Assembly (NCBI RefSeq): GCF_001592945.1 | Contig: NZ_LRPB01000012.1 | Location: 159,188-223,187, forward strand | DNA length: 64,000 bases | From: Roseivirga seohaensis | GTDB lineage: Bacteria; Bacteroidota; Bacteroidia; Cytophagales; Cyclobacteriaceae | Reading direction: 5' to 3' | Shown here: piece after piece, positions 1 to 10,034 of the stretch | How positions within the stretch are numbered: position 1 is the stretch's first letter | How the letters are laid out: every line of letters starts with the position of its first letter | Program-made: the position numbers and the translations under genes | The notes under the pieces: model-generated | Databases searched by the model: none | What the model was told of the DNA's origin: nothing | What the model saw: the letters and a program-made list of their open reading frames with translations, nothing else

Positions 1-2844
1 TACTACCAAGCCCCCAAGCATTACAAAGGCAGCGTAACCTCCTTGATCAAACGAGAAGTCAAACAGAGAGAAAATGAGAAATAGACCAATAAAGGAAATA
101 GGGATAGTGACAATAATGTAGAAAGGCTGTTTTAGGTTTTCAAACAGAATAGCGCAAATTATAAAAATACCAATGATCAAATAGCCTAACAAGCCATATT
201 GTCTAGCTTGTTTATCGAAACGAAAATAATTGTCTTGAGTGTCAATTTGATAGCCAACAGGCATTATTAGTTTCATTTCTTCAATCATCTTATCGCGGTA
301 TTCAGCGCCAAATTTTGAAGAGCCTAGATATTTAAATCCAAGTTTTCGCAAATATTGTCGGTCTTCTTTATGGATTTCATTCGCACTTTCTTCAAAAACC
401 ATGTTTGCATAGTCATTAATTTTAACAAGTCTATTAGTATCTATTGGTAGTGCTTCTTCCATTAGGTCATATTTAGAAAAGTTTTCTGCATTCAATGCCC
501 TTATGAATATAGGGGTAAGCTCATTGTTCAAGTTAGCCATAGCCTCTGATCTGTCGGGTAATGTGTAGTCTGTAAGTACATTGGTAACAGCTCCTCTATT
601 AATGCCTGCCTTGGCCATGCGGTCTACATCAAGGTATAGTACATATTCATTCCCTTTTACCGAACCATAACTATATCCAATTTGCTCGTTGGTTTTTACC
701 TCTTGTATCCTTTTATGATCTTCTAGTTTTTTGGCCAAGATGTCAGCCTGGGCACTTAATTCATCATAGTTATAACCGCGCATTCTAATACCAAACTCTT
801 GGTTTTCACCTCTTTCACCTCCAATATTGAAGCCTTGCCCTACACCTGAAATTACCCATTGTACTCCTGTTAAATCCACCGATCGGGCTTGCAAGCGCCC
901 TTTGAGTTGATAAGGCAAAGCGGAAAACTCATATTCTGGTTCAAAGGTAATTTGTACGGTACCAGTTCTATTATTTACCCGTGTAATGTATTTATCTACA
1001 CCTTTTACGCCATCTACGAACTCTTCCACCTTGTTGATAACATAGTTAGCATCTTCCAATGTTGTACCTGTAGGCAAAGTAGCTCTTACTGTGAGTAGGG
1101 TTTGGCTCACATCTCTATAATAATAGCCTTGATACACTTCGGTGGCAAATTTCCTCATGGCTCCACCTAGAATTTTGTCAGTAATCGGACGGATATCATC
1201 TTGGTATTTGTCGCTACCAATGGTTTTGTTATACCATTCATGACCTTCCCACTGGATAGGCATTTTGAAAACAGGTAAACCGAAAGCTAGAATTACAATT
1301 ACGATAAAAGCTTTTCTGTACCGAACCATAAAGTCAATGGATTTGGTGTAGCCTCTAAACCATTTTACTTTTCTGCGGAGTTGACGGATGCTATATAACC
1401 TGTTTTTCTCCATATCTTTTTTAAATAAAAGCTGATAAAGGGCAGGAGTGAAAAATAAGGCAATGAGTAGAGAGACGGCCAAATTGATAGCTACCACTAT
1501 CGAAAAATCAGAAAGGTTTCTTCGGTCTTCTTCTGGTAAAAGCAGTACCATTAAAAGGGCCATAATTGTAGTTAGCGAAGCCGCTAAAAGTGCTACAAAA
1601 ATGCCTCGGTTTTTCTTACGGTACATATGATCCATCATTACAATGGCATTATCTACTATCAATCCAAAAGAAATGGTGAGCCCGGCAATTGAATACATAT
1701 GGAGCTCAACATCAAGAATATATATAATTATAGCTGTAATACATAGGTTGACGGCAATGCCCATAAAAAGGGTGACTAAGTACCTAGGATTACGATTAAT
1801 GAGGAAAATGAATACTAAAAGGATAATGATGGAAAGAGAGGTTCTTTTGTAGATTTTGTCCATCTCTTCATTTAAAAACTCGGTGTCGTCTTGTTCTAAG
1901 AAGATACTTAAATCGCTTTGCATGGAAGCTTGTAGCTCTTCAATTCGATCACGAATTTGCTTAGCCAATACAATTTTATTTACGCCTTCCCGAGCATAAA
2001 TCTGTAGGTTAATTGCATTGCGGCCGTTAATTCTGGTGTAACTTCTTGCTTCTTGTTCTTCTATATACACCTTGGCTACATCTTTTAAGTAAAGTTCTTT
2101 GCCTTCAATATTGCTGATAACGGCTTGTTCCAAATCTTCTAAACTAGAAAGTTCAGACGAGCTTCTGAAGTAGAACTGCTGACCTGCTGGGTTTTTGATC
2201 ATTCCAGGGTAATTTCTGTCTTGAAAAAGCCTTAAGCTGTTTACAATATCGCTTTTCGAAAGACCGTACCTCATTAATAGCAGGGGGTCAAAATCAACTG
2301 TTATTTGTAATTCGTTGGCGCCTGTTAACTCTGTGCGTTGAATTTCATTTATAGCAGCAAGCGGCTTTAGGATGTACTCATCTACATCCTTTTTGATTTT
2401 GTAAGAGGCATATGGGCCGTTGATGGAATAGAGCAATATCGGAGACTCAGTTTTGTTCTGTGTTTCTCCACCTCGCTGTTCCACCCTAGGGTAACTCATG
2501 GTTTCAGGTAACTTCTTGTAGAGGTTCCGAATCAGTGAATTGATCTCAAACTTACGGAACTCCATATCTTCTCCTTTGTCAAAAGATAATTCGATGCTTC
2601 CGCTATTGTCTCTAGAAACACTGGTGACCTTGTTTACCCCTTCAATTTGAGAAATGGCGTTTTCAAGTGGTGAAGTAGCCAAACGTTCTACGATGTCTGG
2701 TGATGAATTTGGCAAACTATAAGAGATAGTAATAGCCGGCTTTGTATAGCGTGGTGTGAAATTAACATTCAGCTTTGGGATAAAAGCGATGCCGATCATC
2801 GCTAGAACCACAAATACTATTACCATTCGAAAAGGTCGCTTCAT
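1..2844 (-). CDS. RND-family efflux transporter, inner-membrane pump (partial, C-terminus beyond window)
   Basis: An open frame reads from an ATG at 2844 (complement) to the window edge without a stop, giving 948 codons of an inner-membrane proton-driven RND pump. It starts MKRPFRMVIVFVVLAMIGIA, the usual first transmembrane helix. It then has the periplasmic porter domain with 'SYSLPNSSPDIVERLATSPLE', the central membrane block with the TM4 motif 'GLIVDNAIVMMDH', a second periplasmic domain, and the start of the second membrane block ('MLGGLVV'), where it is cut. A complete family member is about 1,000-1,050 residues, so roughly the last 60-100 are missing. No adaptor gene sits upstream on this strand, so an adaptor or TolC partner, if linked, is beyond the left edge. 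Substrate cannot be told from sequence. Confidence 0.93.
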   Translation of the reverse strand, partial: MKRPFRMVIVFVVLAMIGIAFIPKLNVNFTPRYTKPAITISYSLPNSSPDIVERLATSPLENAISQIEGVNKVTSVSRDNSGSIELSFDKGEDMEFRKFEINSLIRNLYKKLPETMSYPRVEQRGGETQNKTESPILLYSINGPYASYKIKKDVDEYILKPLAAINEIQRTELTGANELQITVDFDPLLLMRYGLSKSDIVNSLRLFQDRNYPGMIKNPAGQQFYFRSSSELSSLEDLEQAVISNIEGKELYLKDVAKVYIEEQEARSYTRINGRNAINLQIYAREGVNKIVLAKQIRDRIEELQASMQSDLSIFLEQDDTEFLNEEMDKIYKRTSLSIIILLVFIFLINRNPRYLVTLFMGIAVNLCITAIIIYILDVELHMYSIAGLTISFGLIVDNAIVMMDHMYRKKNRGIFVALLAASLTTIMALLMVLLLPEEDRRNLSDFSIVVAINLAVSLLIALFFTPALYQLLFKKDMEKNRLYSIRQLRRKVKWFRGYTKSIDFMVRYRKAFIVIVILAFGLPVFKMPIQWEGHEWYNKTIGSDKYQDDIRPITDKILGGAMRKFATEVYQGYYYRDVSQTLLTVRATLPTGTTLEDANYVINKVEEFVDGVKGVDKYITRVNNRTGTVQITFEPEYEFSALPYQLKGRLQARSVDLTGVQWVISGVGQGFNIGGERGENQEFGIRMRGYNYDELSAQADILAKKLEDHKRIQEVKTNEQIGYSYGSVKGNEYVLYLDVDRMAKAGINRGAVTNVLTDYTLPDRSEAMANLNNELTPIFIRALNAENFSKYDLMEEALPIDTNRLVKINDYANMVFEESANEIHKEDRQYLRKLGFKYLGSSKFGAEYRDKMIEEMKLIMPVGYQIDTQDNYFRFDKQARQYGLLGYLIIGIFIICAILFENLKQPFYIIVTIPISFIGLFLIFSLFDFSFDQGGYAAFVMLGGLVV

Positions 2845-3033
2845 CTTGAAAAATAATAAGCTCTTAGATATTCAACTTTAAATAAGTCTTTATTGGGTTG
2901 AAATGAAAATAAAAAACATGATAAATTTAATAAATTTTTAATTAAGGCAAATACAGTCTACTATAAAATTAGGTGTATGACTTTTATTTTAGTTATAACT
3001 GCTATATTTGGTTTGAACCAATAGTAGTACTGT

Positions 3034-4155
3034 ATGATGCTGAAACTTATATCAAAATTATTGGCAACTAGTTTTATGCTAATGTGCATACTATCCTGTA
3101 ATTCGGTTAAAGATGAAAGCATCATTGTTTTTGGTGAATTAGAACAAGAAGAGTTTAGTGCTTTTTTATCGAGTACAGAACTCGAAGTTATTCCTTTGGC
3201 TACTGATGAGATGGTGATTGGTGGTTTCAGCATGGCGAGAAGTACCGATAATGAATACTTTGTCTTTTCTGGTCAAGAAGGTAAAGTACACCGTTTTGGT
3301 AGTTCAGGTAATTTTATAAATACCATTGGCCAAATAGGAGATGGCCCCACAGAATACAGAAGCCCAGCGGGTTTTGTGCTCTCTAACGATACTTTGGTAA
3401 TACTTACATATAAGAAAGGTTCATCCTTATTTTATTATTCAAAACAAGGCGATTTTCTTAAATCCATGGATTTTGAAGAAAGCAGTTATGTGTCTTTTGA
3501 GTTGACGGACTACGGTTACGTGTTTTCTACAGGAGCCAATAAAGTGTTTGAGAATAAGCACAACTTACATAGCCGGAATTTTAAAGGCGAATTGATCAGT
3601 AAGTTCTATCCTATTGTTGACAGAGCCATGTTTTCTACAGGAGCTAATAATTTCGGTAGAGGAGAAAATGGCAGTCTTTACTTCGAGCCATTTAATAATC
3701 AGGTATATAAAGTTGAAAAGGATAGCTTGATGCCTACCTATGAATTCGATTTTGGTGATTTCAACCTAAAAGAGAATGCCTTTGATAGCGAGGATCCTTT
3801 TGAGAATTTTGAAAGGATTATGAATAATGGTATGGCCTTTATTCTGGCCTATTCTGAATCAGAAAACTATGCCTACTTCAATATAATGCTTCAGAAAAAA
3901 ACTGATAAGCCTAAAGCATTTCATTTATTGTTGAATAAGAAAACAGGCAAATCTAAGCTAATCAAGAGTTTGGAAGAAACTGCTCCGGCCTTTCAGTTTA
4001 TGGATGGAGATCGTTTGCTTTTTCTTTTTCATGCGGGTGACATACTAAATTTAGAGAAGGAAAATCCTGGGCTTTTTGGAAAACATCAACAGGTGATCGA
4101 CAATATTAAATCAGACGACAATCCAATAATCGTAATTGCTAAAATTGATTTCTGA
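3034..4155 (+). CDS. 6-bladed beta-propeller lipoprotein
   Basis: A 373-residue protein with a lipoprotein signal (hydrophobic stretch ending 'LMCILSC|N', lipidated Cys near residue 22), so it should be anchored on the periplasmic side of a membrane. After the signal it shows repeated beta-rich segments of the 6-bladed propeller/BF3164-like type common in Bacteroidota, for example 'VHRFGSSGNFINTIGQIGDGPTEYRSP', described here only as the first blade-like repeat near residues 85-110. Such proteins are usually inferred to bind ligands or partners; no enzyme motif is visible. A TATATTTG (-7 type) element at 3003-3010 lies just upstream. It overlaps the next lipoprotein gene by one base (TGATG), so the two are probably co-transcribed. 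Confidence 0.7.
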   Translation: MMLKLISKLLATSFMLMCILSCNSVKDESIIVFGELEQEEFSAFLSSTELEVIPLATDEMVIGGFSMARSTDNEYFVFSGQEGKVHRFGSSGNFINTIGQIGDGPTEYRSPAGFVLSNDTLVILTYKKGSSLFYYSKQGDFLKSMDFEESSYVSFELTDYGYVFSTGANKVFENKHNLHSRNFKGELISKFYPIVDRAMFSTGANNFGRGENGSLYFEPFNNQVYKVEKDSLMPTYEFDFGDFNLKENAFDSEDPFENFERIMNNGMAFILAYSESENYAYFNIMLQKKTDKPKAFHLLLNKKTGKSKLIKSLEETAPAFQFMDGDRLLFLFHAGDILNLEKENPGLFGKHQQVIDNIKSDDNPIIVIAKIDF

Positions 4156-4601
4156 TGAAAAAAAGCATGCCCTTGTTTTTTGTAATTGTTGCCTTGATCT
4201 TGTCCTGCTCTTCAGGTCCAAGAAAGCTTGTGCTCCCAAAACTGCCTGTGGTTTCTATTCAACCCGAGGCCGAAAATGAAAAGTCTCCTTTCGAGCTCAC
4301 TCGAAATACATATGTGGCTTACATTTATAAGAAGTGGCAAAAAGATAGACTTTATCAAATCGAGTTGGCAGTGGCTGATTGCATTAAGAAGAATATGGAT
4401 TACCTTATTTATGTAGAAGCTGACACAGAAACTGAGGTAAAACAGTGGTTGACAGAGTTAGACTACAAATATTCGGTAGTTGTAGATAAGGAATCTCTTT
4501 TTAGAGAAGCCAATGGAGAATCTGTAGAAGGATATAATGGCTATATTATAAATAAGGACAGAGATATATTGGGGAGTCCGAGAATTCAATATCGCCAATA
4601 A
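4155..4601 (+). CDS. Small lipoprotein, function unknown
   Basis: A 148-residue protein with a clear lipoprotein signal (MKKSMPLFFVIVALILSC|S). The mature part has an alternating alpha/beta look: 'YVAYIYKK', 'MDYLIYVEAD', 'YKYSVVVDKE' and 'GYNGYIINKDRDILG'. This resembles the tail of thioredoxin-like proteins found next to 6-bladed propeller lipoproteins, but no CxxC redox motif is present. I do not recognise a named family with confidence. The start overlaps the stop of the propeller gene by one base, so translation is probably coupled and the two products may act together at the membrane. Confidence 0.7.
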   Translation: MKKSMPLFFVIVALILSCSSGPRKLVLPKLPVVSIQPEAENEKSPFELTRNTYVAYIYKKWQKDRLYQIELAVADCIKKNMDYLIYVEADTETEVKQWLTELDYKYSVVVDKESLFREANGESVEGYNGYIINKDRDILGSPRIQYRQ

Positions 4602-4751
4602 GATTATGGTTAGTTTGAGTAAATACTAAGTAGAATTTTGTAGGTAATTAGGCTTAAGTCGATCTCTATTTGGAATTAATTTTTACCAGAAACTTAAATA
4701 ACTAGTCAATTAGTTTTTTGAAATCATATTTTAGCATTATTTTGGACTATT

Positions 4752-5816
4752 ATGAAAAGATTTTTTTTGATATCGACCTGTTTTCTATTGTGTTTAGCTT
4801 GTAAAGACCAAACCGTAAAGGTTGAAGAGGTAGACCAAGAAGCCTTAAGAAAACAAGTGCAACCTACTGAGGTAAAAGTAGCAACAGCAGAATACAGACC
4901 TTTCGAATTTTTAGTAAGTGCTACTGGTACTATCGAGTCCGACTATGAACTGGAAATTATTTTTGAAACCAGCGGATATTTAAAAGAGCTCAATATTGAA
5001 AACGGACAAAGGGTTAAAAAAGGGCAGGTCATTGGTCAATTGCAAAACGATAAAGAAAAATTTGCCCTAGAAAAAGCTCAGGTAGCCTTTGATAAAGCGT
5101 ATCTAAATTACCGTAATGACTCGATTGCAAGAGGTAGCAATATTAACAAGGATGTTACCAATACTTTTGAATTGAACTCTGGAATGAAGGGAGCTAGAAT
5201 TGATCTACGAGAAGCCCAAATCAATTTAGAGAACACCATTATTAAGGCACCTTCTGACGGTGTGATTGTTGATTTAGAAACAAAGGAGGGAAGTCTTGTT
5301 TCGGCAGGAAAAGTACTTTGTTCAATTTACAATGATAAAAGCCTTACACTTACCGCCAAGGTTTTAGAGCCCGACTTTGGTTATATAAAACGTGGCCTTG
5401 TAGCAGACGTTTATCCGCTAGCCCGAAGAGATCAATCTTTTTTGGCCACTGTAAATGAGATCAACCCAAGGGTGAATGAAGAAGGAATGGTTCAGATAGA
5501 ATTAAAATTGAACCAATCAGAAGGACTTTTGCCAGGCATGAGTGCTAGCGCAATTATACGTGTACCTCAAGAATTGCACATTATTGTACCGAGAGAAGCG
5601 GTAGTGATTAAGCAAGGGAAGCCAGTTATTTTTACTGTAGTAAATGGAATGTCTCAGTGGAAATATGTAGAGATAGGACTTGATAACGGAACGGATGTAG
5701 AAGTGCTAGACGGCCTTAAAGAAGGCGACCAAGTGGTACTGACCAACAATATTCAATTAGCGCACGATGCTAAAGTTAGCATTGCCGAAGAAGACCTCAC
5801 CAACTCTAACCAGTAA
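4752..5816 (+). CDS. RND efflux periplasmic adaptor (membrane fusion protein), lipoprotein
   Basis: A 354-residue HlyD/AcrA-type adaptor that links an inner-membrane pump to an outer-membrane channel. It has a lipoprotein signal (ISTCFLLCLAC|K), a barrel-sandwich (lipoyl-like) half near residues 60-100 ('ETSGYLKELNIENGQRVKKG'), a short helical hairpin, the second lipoyl half ('IKAPSDGVIVDLETKEGSLV'), then beta-barrel and membrane-proximal domains ending 'VLDGLKEGDQVVLTNN'. Three bases separate it from the RND pump gene, a standard adaptor-pump operon. No TolC gene follows, so the outer-membrane channel must come from elsewhere. An imperfect inverted repeat (AACTA-N6-TAGTT, 4700-4715) lies 36 bases upstream of the start. 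Confidence 0.93.
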   Translation: MKRFFLISTCFLLCLACKDQTVKVEEVDQEALRKQVQPTEVKVATAEYRPFEFLVSATGTIESDYELEIIFETSGYLKELNIENGQRVKKGQVIGQLQNDKEKFALEKAQVAFDKAYLNYRNDSIARGSNINKDVTNTFELNSGMKGARIDLREAQINLENTIIKAPSDGVIVDLETKEGSLVSAGKVLCSIYNDKSLTLTAKVLEPDFGYIKRGLVADVYPLARRDQSFLATVNEINPRVNEEGMVQIELKLNQSEGLLPGMSASAIIRVPQELHIIVPREAVVIKQGKPVIFTVVNGMSQWKYVEIGLDNGTDVEVLDGLKEGDQVVLTNNIQLAHDAKVSIAEEDLTNSNQ

Positions 5817-5819
5817 GCA

Positions 5820-8800
5820 ATGGTTAAATTTCTGATCAATCGACCTGTTGCGGTATTCCTCAGCTTTATAGGTATTTTATTTTTTAGCTTTTTAGCTTTA
5901 CAAAGGTTGCCGGTTTCTTTATTGCCCAATATAGAGGTGCCTGCTATTATAGTTAAGGTAAACTACCCTAATAACCCGCCTAGCATTATTGAGAATAGCA
6001 TCCTCAGCCCAATCCGCACTTCGCTAAACACGCTAAATAACCTAAAGTCGGTTGAAAGTATTGCTAATAGTGAAACTGGAATGCTCAAATTACAATTTGA
6101 GTTTGGCACTAGAATGGACTTGGCCTACATCGAGATCAATGAAAAGATTGATAGGCTTCAGGAAAATCTGCCGCGTGATATGGATAGGCCGCAAGTGGTA
6201 CGAATCAATACTTCAGACATTCCAATTGCTAGAATTCAGGTAATTCCTAAAGAAGGAAGTGACTACACACAAACATCAGAACTAACCGACCGAGTTTTAA
6301 AGAAAAGAATAGAACAAATCAGTGGAGTGTCCATTGTAGACGTAAATGGTTTTCAAGGTCAGTTTATAAGCATTACCCCAGATTTAGACAAGATAAGAGC
6401 CCTTGGTCTTTCTGAACAACAAATTGATCAGGTTTTACAGGGAGCCAATCGCGATTTAGGTAGACTTTCGGTAAAGGATGGTCAGTATCGATATTTTGTC
6501 CGAATTGCTAACCGCTTAGACAATATTGATGAGATTGAACAACTTCCAATTATCAATAGAGAAGGTGATGTAATTAAGCTAAGTGCAATTGCTGAAGTTA
6601 AGTTTCAGTCCGATAAAAGGCAGGGCTATCACTTGAGCAATCAAGAAGAGGGCTTGGTGGTAACGGTGCATAAGCAGGCCAAGGCCAAAATGACGGAATT
6701 GACACCATTGCTTTATGAAGCAGTGGAGGAGTTTAAAAAGGATTATCCGCAAACTAACTTTGAACTTACTCAAGATCAATCAATTTTGCTTAATGCTGGA
6801 ATCGATAACTTAAAAACCAGCCTTATCTATGGGGGCATCTTCGCCTTTGCTGTACTTTTTCTTTTTATGGGAAATGTGCGCATGCCAATTATGATGGGAA
6901 TTACACTTCCTATTTCACTTCTGATAAGCTTTTTATTCTTCTATGCTTTTGGTCTTTCTGTAAACATTATTTCACTAAGTGGTTTAGCGCTTGGTTTAGG
7001 AATGCTGATCGATAACTCAATTATTGTGATCGACAACATTACTAGAAAAAGGAAAGATGGGCTGGATATAGTGGAAGCCTGTGTGCAAGGGGTAAATGAA
7101 GTAATGACCCCGCTCATTAGTTCTGTATTGACCACATTGGCAGTATTCGTTCCCTTAGTTTTCCTTAATGGACTCTCGGGTGCGTTGTTTTATGATCAAG
7201 CACTTTCCGTAGCTATCATTCTAGGCACATCTTTAATGGTGGCTTTCGTGCTATTGCCTTTGCTTTATCGTAAGTTTTTTGAAAACCTGAAAAGACCTAT
7301 TAAGGAAGATAGTCTGATTTTTAAAGGAATTCTGAAATTGTACAAAGCCATTTTTAGTGTGGTTTGGCGATTTAAAACCATAAGCCTTATTCTACTGATT
7401 GCTTTGATTCCTTTGGCTTATTTTATGATTATTGGCGCTCATAAAGAGGGCTTGCCAGCCATTGAGAAAACAGAAACTTTGGTAACTATTCAATGGAACG
7501 AACCCCTTGATGCTGAAGAAAATAAAAGAAGGGTGTTAGACCTCATAGCTAAAACAGCTGGTTCTACCCCAAGCGAATCAGATATTGGGTTGAAACAATT
7601 TTTATTGGCGGAACAGAGTAATTCTATTGAAAGTGCTGAAGTGTATTTCAAGTCCGAGTCTACCGAAGCTAAATTAGATTTAGAGCAAAAGCTGACGGCT
7701 TTTTTAACGAATAATTATAGAAATGCTTCATTCCAGGTAGAGGATGCTCCAAACGCTTTCGATCAAATTTTTAGCTCAGATCAAAAATTCTTTATTGTAA
7801 AATGGAAGCAGCTTTCTGGTAATCAACGCCTTGACGAAGGAATGCTTGCTAAGCTTGAAAACGATGTGGCAGAAATTGTAAATGAGCCACCGCGCCCAGG
7901 GAATGGTTTTCAGTTTGGTGAGTCTATGGAAGCCGTGATTGATAATAAAGCTTTGTCTTTTTATGGTATTTCAGAAAACGCCATGAAAGATGCGCTTTCA
8001 AAAGCATTAGATGGTTATATGGTTACTGAAATCAGACGTTTTGGTGAGGTGACACCCATTTGGATTCAACGCGGATCAGAGGATTTTAGAAGTAAGCTAA
8101 ATGGCATATCCGTACAAGGAAGAAGAAATCAATCGTATCCGCTTTCGAGCTTTGTTAAATTCGAATACATTAAAGACATCAAAGCTGTAACCGCTGATAA
8201 AACGGGAATTTATCAGAGTTTAGAATGGGAAAACCTTGATGACGCTTCTATAGAAAAACTACAAGCGCAATTGCCGGCAAAGGCAGCTCAATACGGTCTG
8301 TCTGTCGATTTTGATGGCGCTTATTTTCAAGGGCGTGAAAACCTTCAGCAGTTGATTTTCATTTTAATGATCTCTGTACTTCTGCTCTATTTCATTTTGG
8401 CCGCTCAGTTCGAATCATTAGTTCAGCCTTTAATTGTCATTTTCACTTTACCGCTTGGGGTGTCAGGTGCGCTTTTGGTATTAATGATTTCTGGAGGAAC
8501 GCTCAATGTAATGTCGGCCATTGGTATAATTGTAATGCTAGGAATTATGGTGAACGATGCCATTCTAAAAATTGATACCATAAACAGGTTAAGGGAAGAA
8601 TTTTCGTTGAGTGATTCTACAAATACCAAACGCCAAATATTACAGAATGCCATAGCAAAAACTGGTCAAATAAGGCTCAAACCTATATTAATGACCTCGA
8701 TTACAACCATTTTAGCATTATTGCCAGTTGTCTTTTCAAGCGGAATTGGTGCAGACTTGCAAAGACCGCTAGTTTACACGGTTATAGGCGGTTTGACCAT

Positions 8801-8867
8801 AGGTACTTTTACCGCTCTGTTTTTTGTTCCGTTGTCTTACTGGGTAATTAGTAAGAAAAGGGATTGA
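5820..8867 (+). CDS. RND-family efflux pump (HAE1/AcrB-like)
   Basis: A complete 1,015-residue inner-membrane drug/proton antiporter. The N-terminus (MVKFLINRPVAVFLSFIGIL) is the first membrane helix. Porter domains follow ('NYPNNPPSIIENSILSPI'), then TM2-TM6 with the proton-relay region 'LGLGMLIDNSIIVIDN' near residues 390-405, a second porter domain, and TM8-TM12 ending 'TALFFVPLSYWVISKK'. Length fits the family. It is the partner of the adaptor encoded three bases upstream. It is a different paralogue from the truncated RND pump on the opposite strand at the left edge, so two independent RND systems lie divergently here. Substrate is unknown. Confidence 0.95.
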   Translation: MVKFLINRPVAVFLSFIGILFFSFLALQRLPVSLLPNIEVPAIIVKVNYPNNPPSIIENSILSPIRTSLNTLNNLKSVESIANSETGMLKLQFEFGTRMDLAYIEINEKIDRLQENLPRDMDRPQVVRINTSDIPIARIQVIPKEGSDYTQTSELTDRVLKKRIEQISGVSIVDVNGFQGQFISITPDLDKIRALGLSEQQIDQVLQGANRDLGRLSVKDGQYRYFVRIANRLDNIDEIEQLPIINREGDVIKLSAIAEVKFQSDKRQGYHLSNQEEGLVVTVHKQAKAKMTELTPLLYEAVEEFKKDYPQTNFELTQDQSILLNAGIDNLKTSLIYGGIFAFAVLFLFMGNVRMPIMMGITLPISLLISFLFFYAFGLSVNIISLSGLALGLGMLIDNSIIVIDNITRKRKDGLDIVEACVQGVNEVMTPLISSVLTTLAVFVPLVFLNGLSGALFYDQALSVAIILGTSLMVAFVLLPLLYRKFFENLKRPIKEDSLIFKGILKLYKAIFSVVWRFKTISLILLIALIPLAYFMIIGAHKEGLPAIEKTETLVTIQWNEPLDAEENKRRVLDLIAKTAGSTPSESDIGLKQFLLAEQSNSIESAEVYFKSESTEAKLDLEQKLTAFLTNNYRNASFQVEDAPNAFDQIFSSDQKFFIVKWKQLSGNQRLDEGMLAKLENDVAEIVNEPPRPGNGFQFGESMEAVIDNKALSFYGISENAMKDALSKALDGYMVTEIRRFGEVTPIWIQRGSEDFRSKLNGISVQGRRNQSYPLSSFVKFEYIKDIKAVTADKTGIYQSLEWENLDDASIEKLQAQLPAKAAQYGLSVDFDGAYFQGRENLQQLIFILMISVLLLYFILAAQFESLVQPLIVIFTLPLGVSGALLVLMISGGTLNVMSAIGIIVMLGIMVNDAILKIDTINRLREEFSLSDSTNTKRQILQNAIAKTGQIRLKPILMTSITTILALLPVVFSSGIGADLQRPLVYTVIGGLTIGTFTALFFVPLSYWVISKKRD

Positions 8868-9329
8868 ATTTTCGGTAAAAGCAGATGGGCATTGAACAGC
8901 GTTTTTATAACAAATGCTTTAATGCTACCCACTTTTATTCGGTACTAATTTTTGAGTTAGAACATTACTTTCCAGTTCCTTCAATCCATGACCATCAATT
9001 GCAGGGTAAAACATTGCTAATTTTAAGTTGTAACCTATCCAATATTTAGCGTTTTGCTTTTATCTATCTAGGAATTCAAAGTTTGTAAAAAGACAGATAT
9101 GGCCGATCATGGAAAATTGTACCCATCTAACACAACCTATTCAGGGTCAGGGGTGTCTTGATTGTTGAACAACAGATACCAGTAAGTAATTAATTAATAG
9201 AGCCCTCATAAATATACTTGCAATTGATCTTATATCTTTTATATATTTGACGGCACTATTCTGAATTTTGATTATTTGAACTATAAATGTTAAAATACAA
9301 ATAGCTGTCATTTCTTTTTTTCTTACATT
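8868..9329. other. Intergenic region, 462 bp, no gene seen
   Basis: This gap separates the RND operon from the TonB receptor block. No credible reading frame or strong terminator hairpin was found. Near its right end there is a promoter-like element (9218-9249), listed separately. A short inverted motif (GTTG-AA-CAAC) near 9160-9172 is too small to interpret. Confidence 0.5.
9218..9249 (+). promoter_or_regulatory. Candidate Bacteroidota-type promoter for the TonB receptor block
   Basis: TATATTTG (9242-9249) matches the -7 consensus TAnnTTTG, with TTG at 9218-9220 as a -33 candidate 21 bases upstream (the optimum is about 19). It would start transcription near 9255, about 75 bases ahead of the gene at 9330. 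One such element can occur by chance in AT-rich DNA. Confidence 0.35.
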
Positions 9330-10034
9330 ATGATTCGACTTTCTCTTATAACCCTCCTTATACTTATTCAAATTAAGGTGTATGGACAACAATACAACCT
9401 AAAGGATTTTAACCTAGAAGGAGATATTAACACGTGGTACAGTGCACGTTTCGATTCGGTAAATATTAAACCGATGACAGGAGTGCTCGCAAGCTTGGCT
9501 TCACAAAGGCCAAAGGTCAATGCTTTTTTTACAGAGAATACGCTGGACTGGATGAAGGCCAGCATTATGTATGATAATCAGCGCTACGATAATGTTCGCA
9601 TTAAGTATGATATAGAGCAGCAGCTTGCTTACATCTCGCACCCTTTGAATAAGCAAACCATTACCCTAGATCAACAACTGGTTAATTGGTTTAGAACTCC
9701 TGCCGGAATATTCAAACCAAAGAATGAAGCAACAGGCTACTACCTGATAATCTTTGAGGGAGAACAGCTTTCACTAGTTAAAGAAAGCTCCAAACGGCTG
9801 GTTATCCAAAATCGTGAGTTTGACTATGCACGTACGGATGAACTCTTTTTATTGACAAATAATGAGAAGGTGCGCATCAAGAATAGAAAGTCTTATCTAA
9901 AACAATTCCCAACACACAAAAAGGAAATAAAAAAGTTTATGCGATCTCAAGAATCTCGTGAAATAAATAGAATGGGTAAGGAAAGTTTCCTGATCCACTT
10001 GGCTAAGTACTGTGATAACCTTTCTATCCAATGA
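9330..10034 (+). CDS. Secreted/periplasmic protein of unknown function, first gene of TonB receptor block
   Basis: A 234-residue protein with an N-terminal signal peptide (MIRLSLITLLILIQIKVYG|QQ) and no lipobox Cys. The mature part is mixed alpha/beta with a basic C-terminal third ('KVRIKNRKSYLKQF', 'HKKEIKKFMRSQE'). I recognise no catalytic motif. The last codon overlaps the start of the TonB-dependent receptor gene by four bases (ATGA), so the two are translationally coupled. Its product probably serves the same outer-membrane system, for example as a periplasmic accessory protein. Function is not inferable beyond that. Confidence 0.75.
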   Translation: MIRLSLITLLILIQIKVYGQQYNLKDFNLEGDINTWYSARFDSVNIKPMTGVLASLASQRPKVNAFFTENTLDWMKASIMYDNQRYDNVRIKYDIEQQLAYISHPLNKQTITLDQQLVNWFRTPAGIFKPKNEATGYYLIIFEGEQLSLVKESSKRLVIQNREFDYARTDELFLLTNNEKVRIKNRKSYLKQFPTHKKEIKKFMRSQESREINRMGKESFLIHLAKYCDNLSIQ

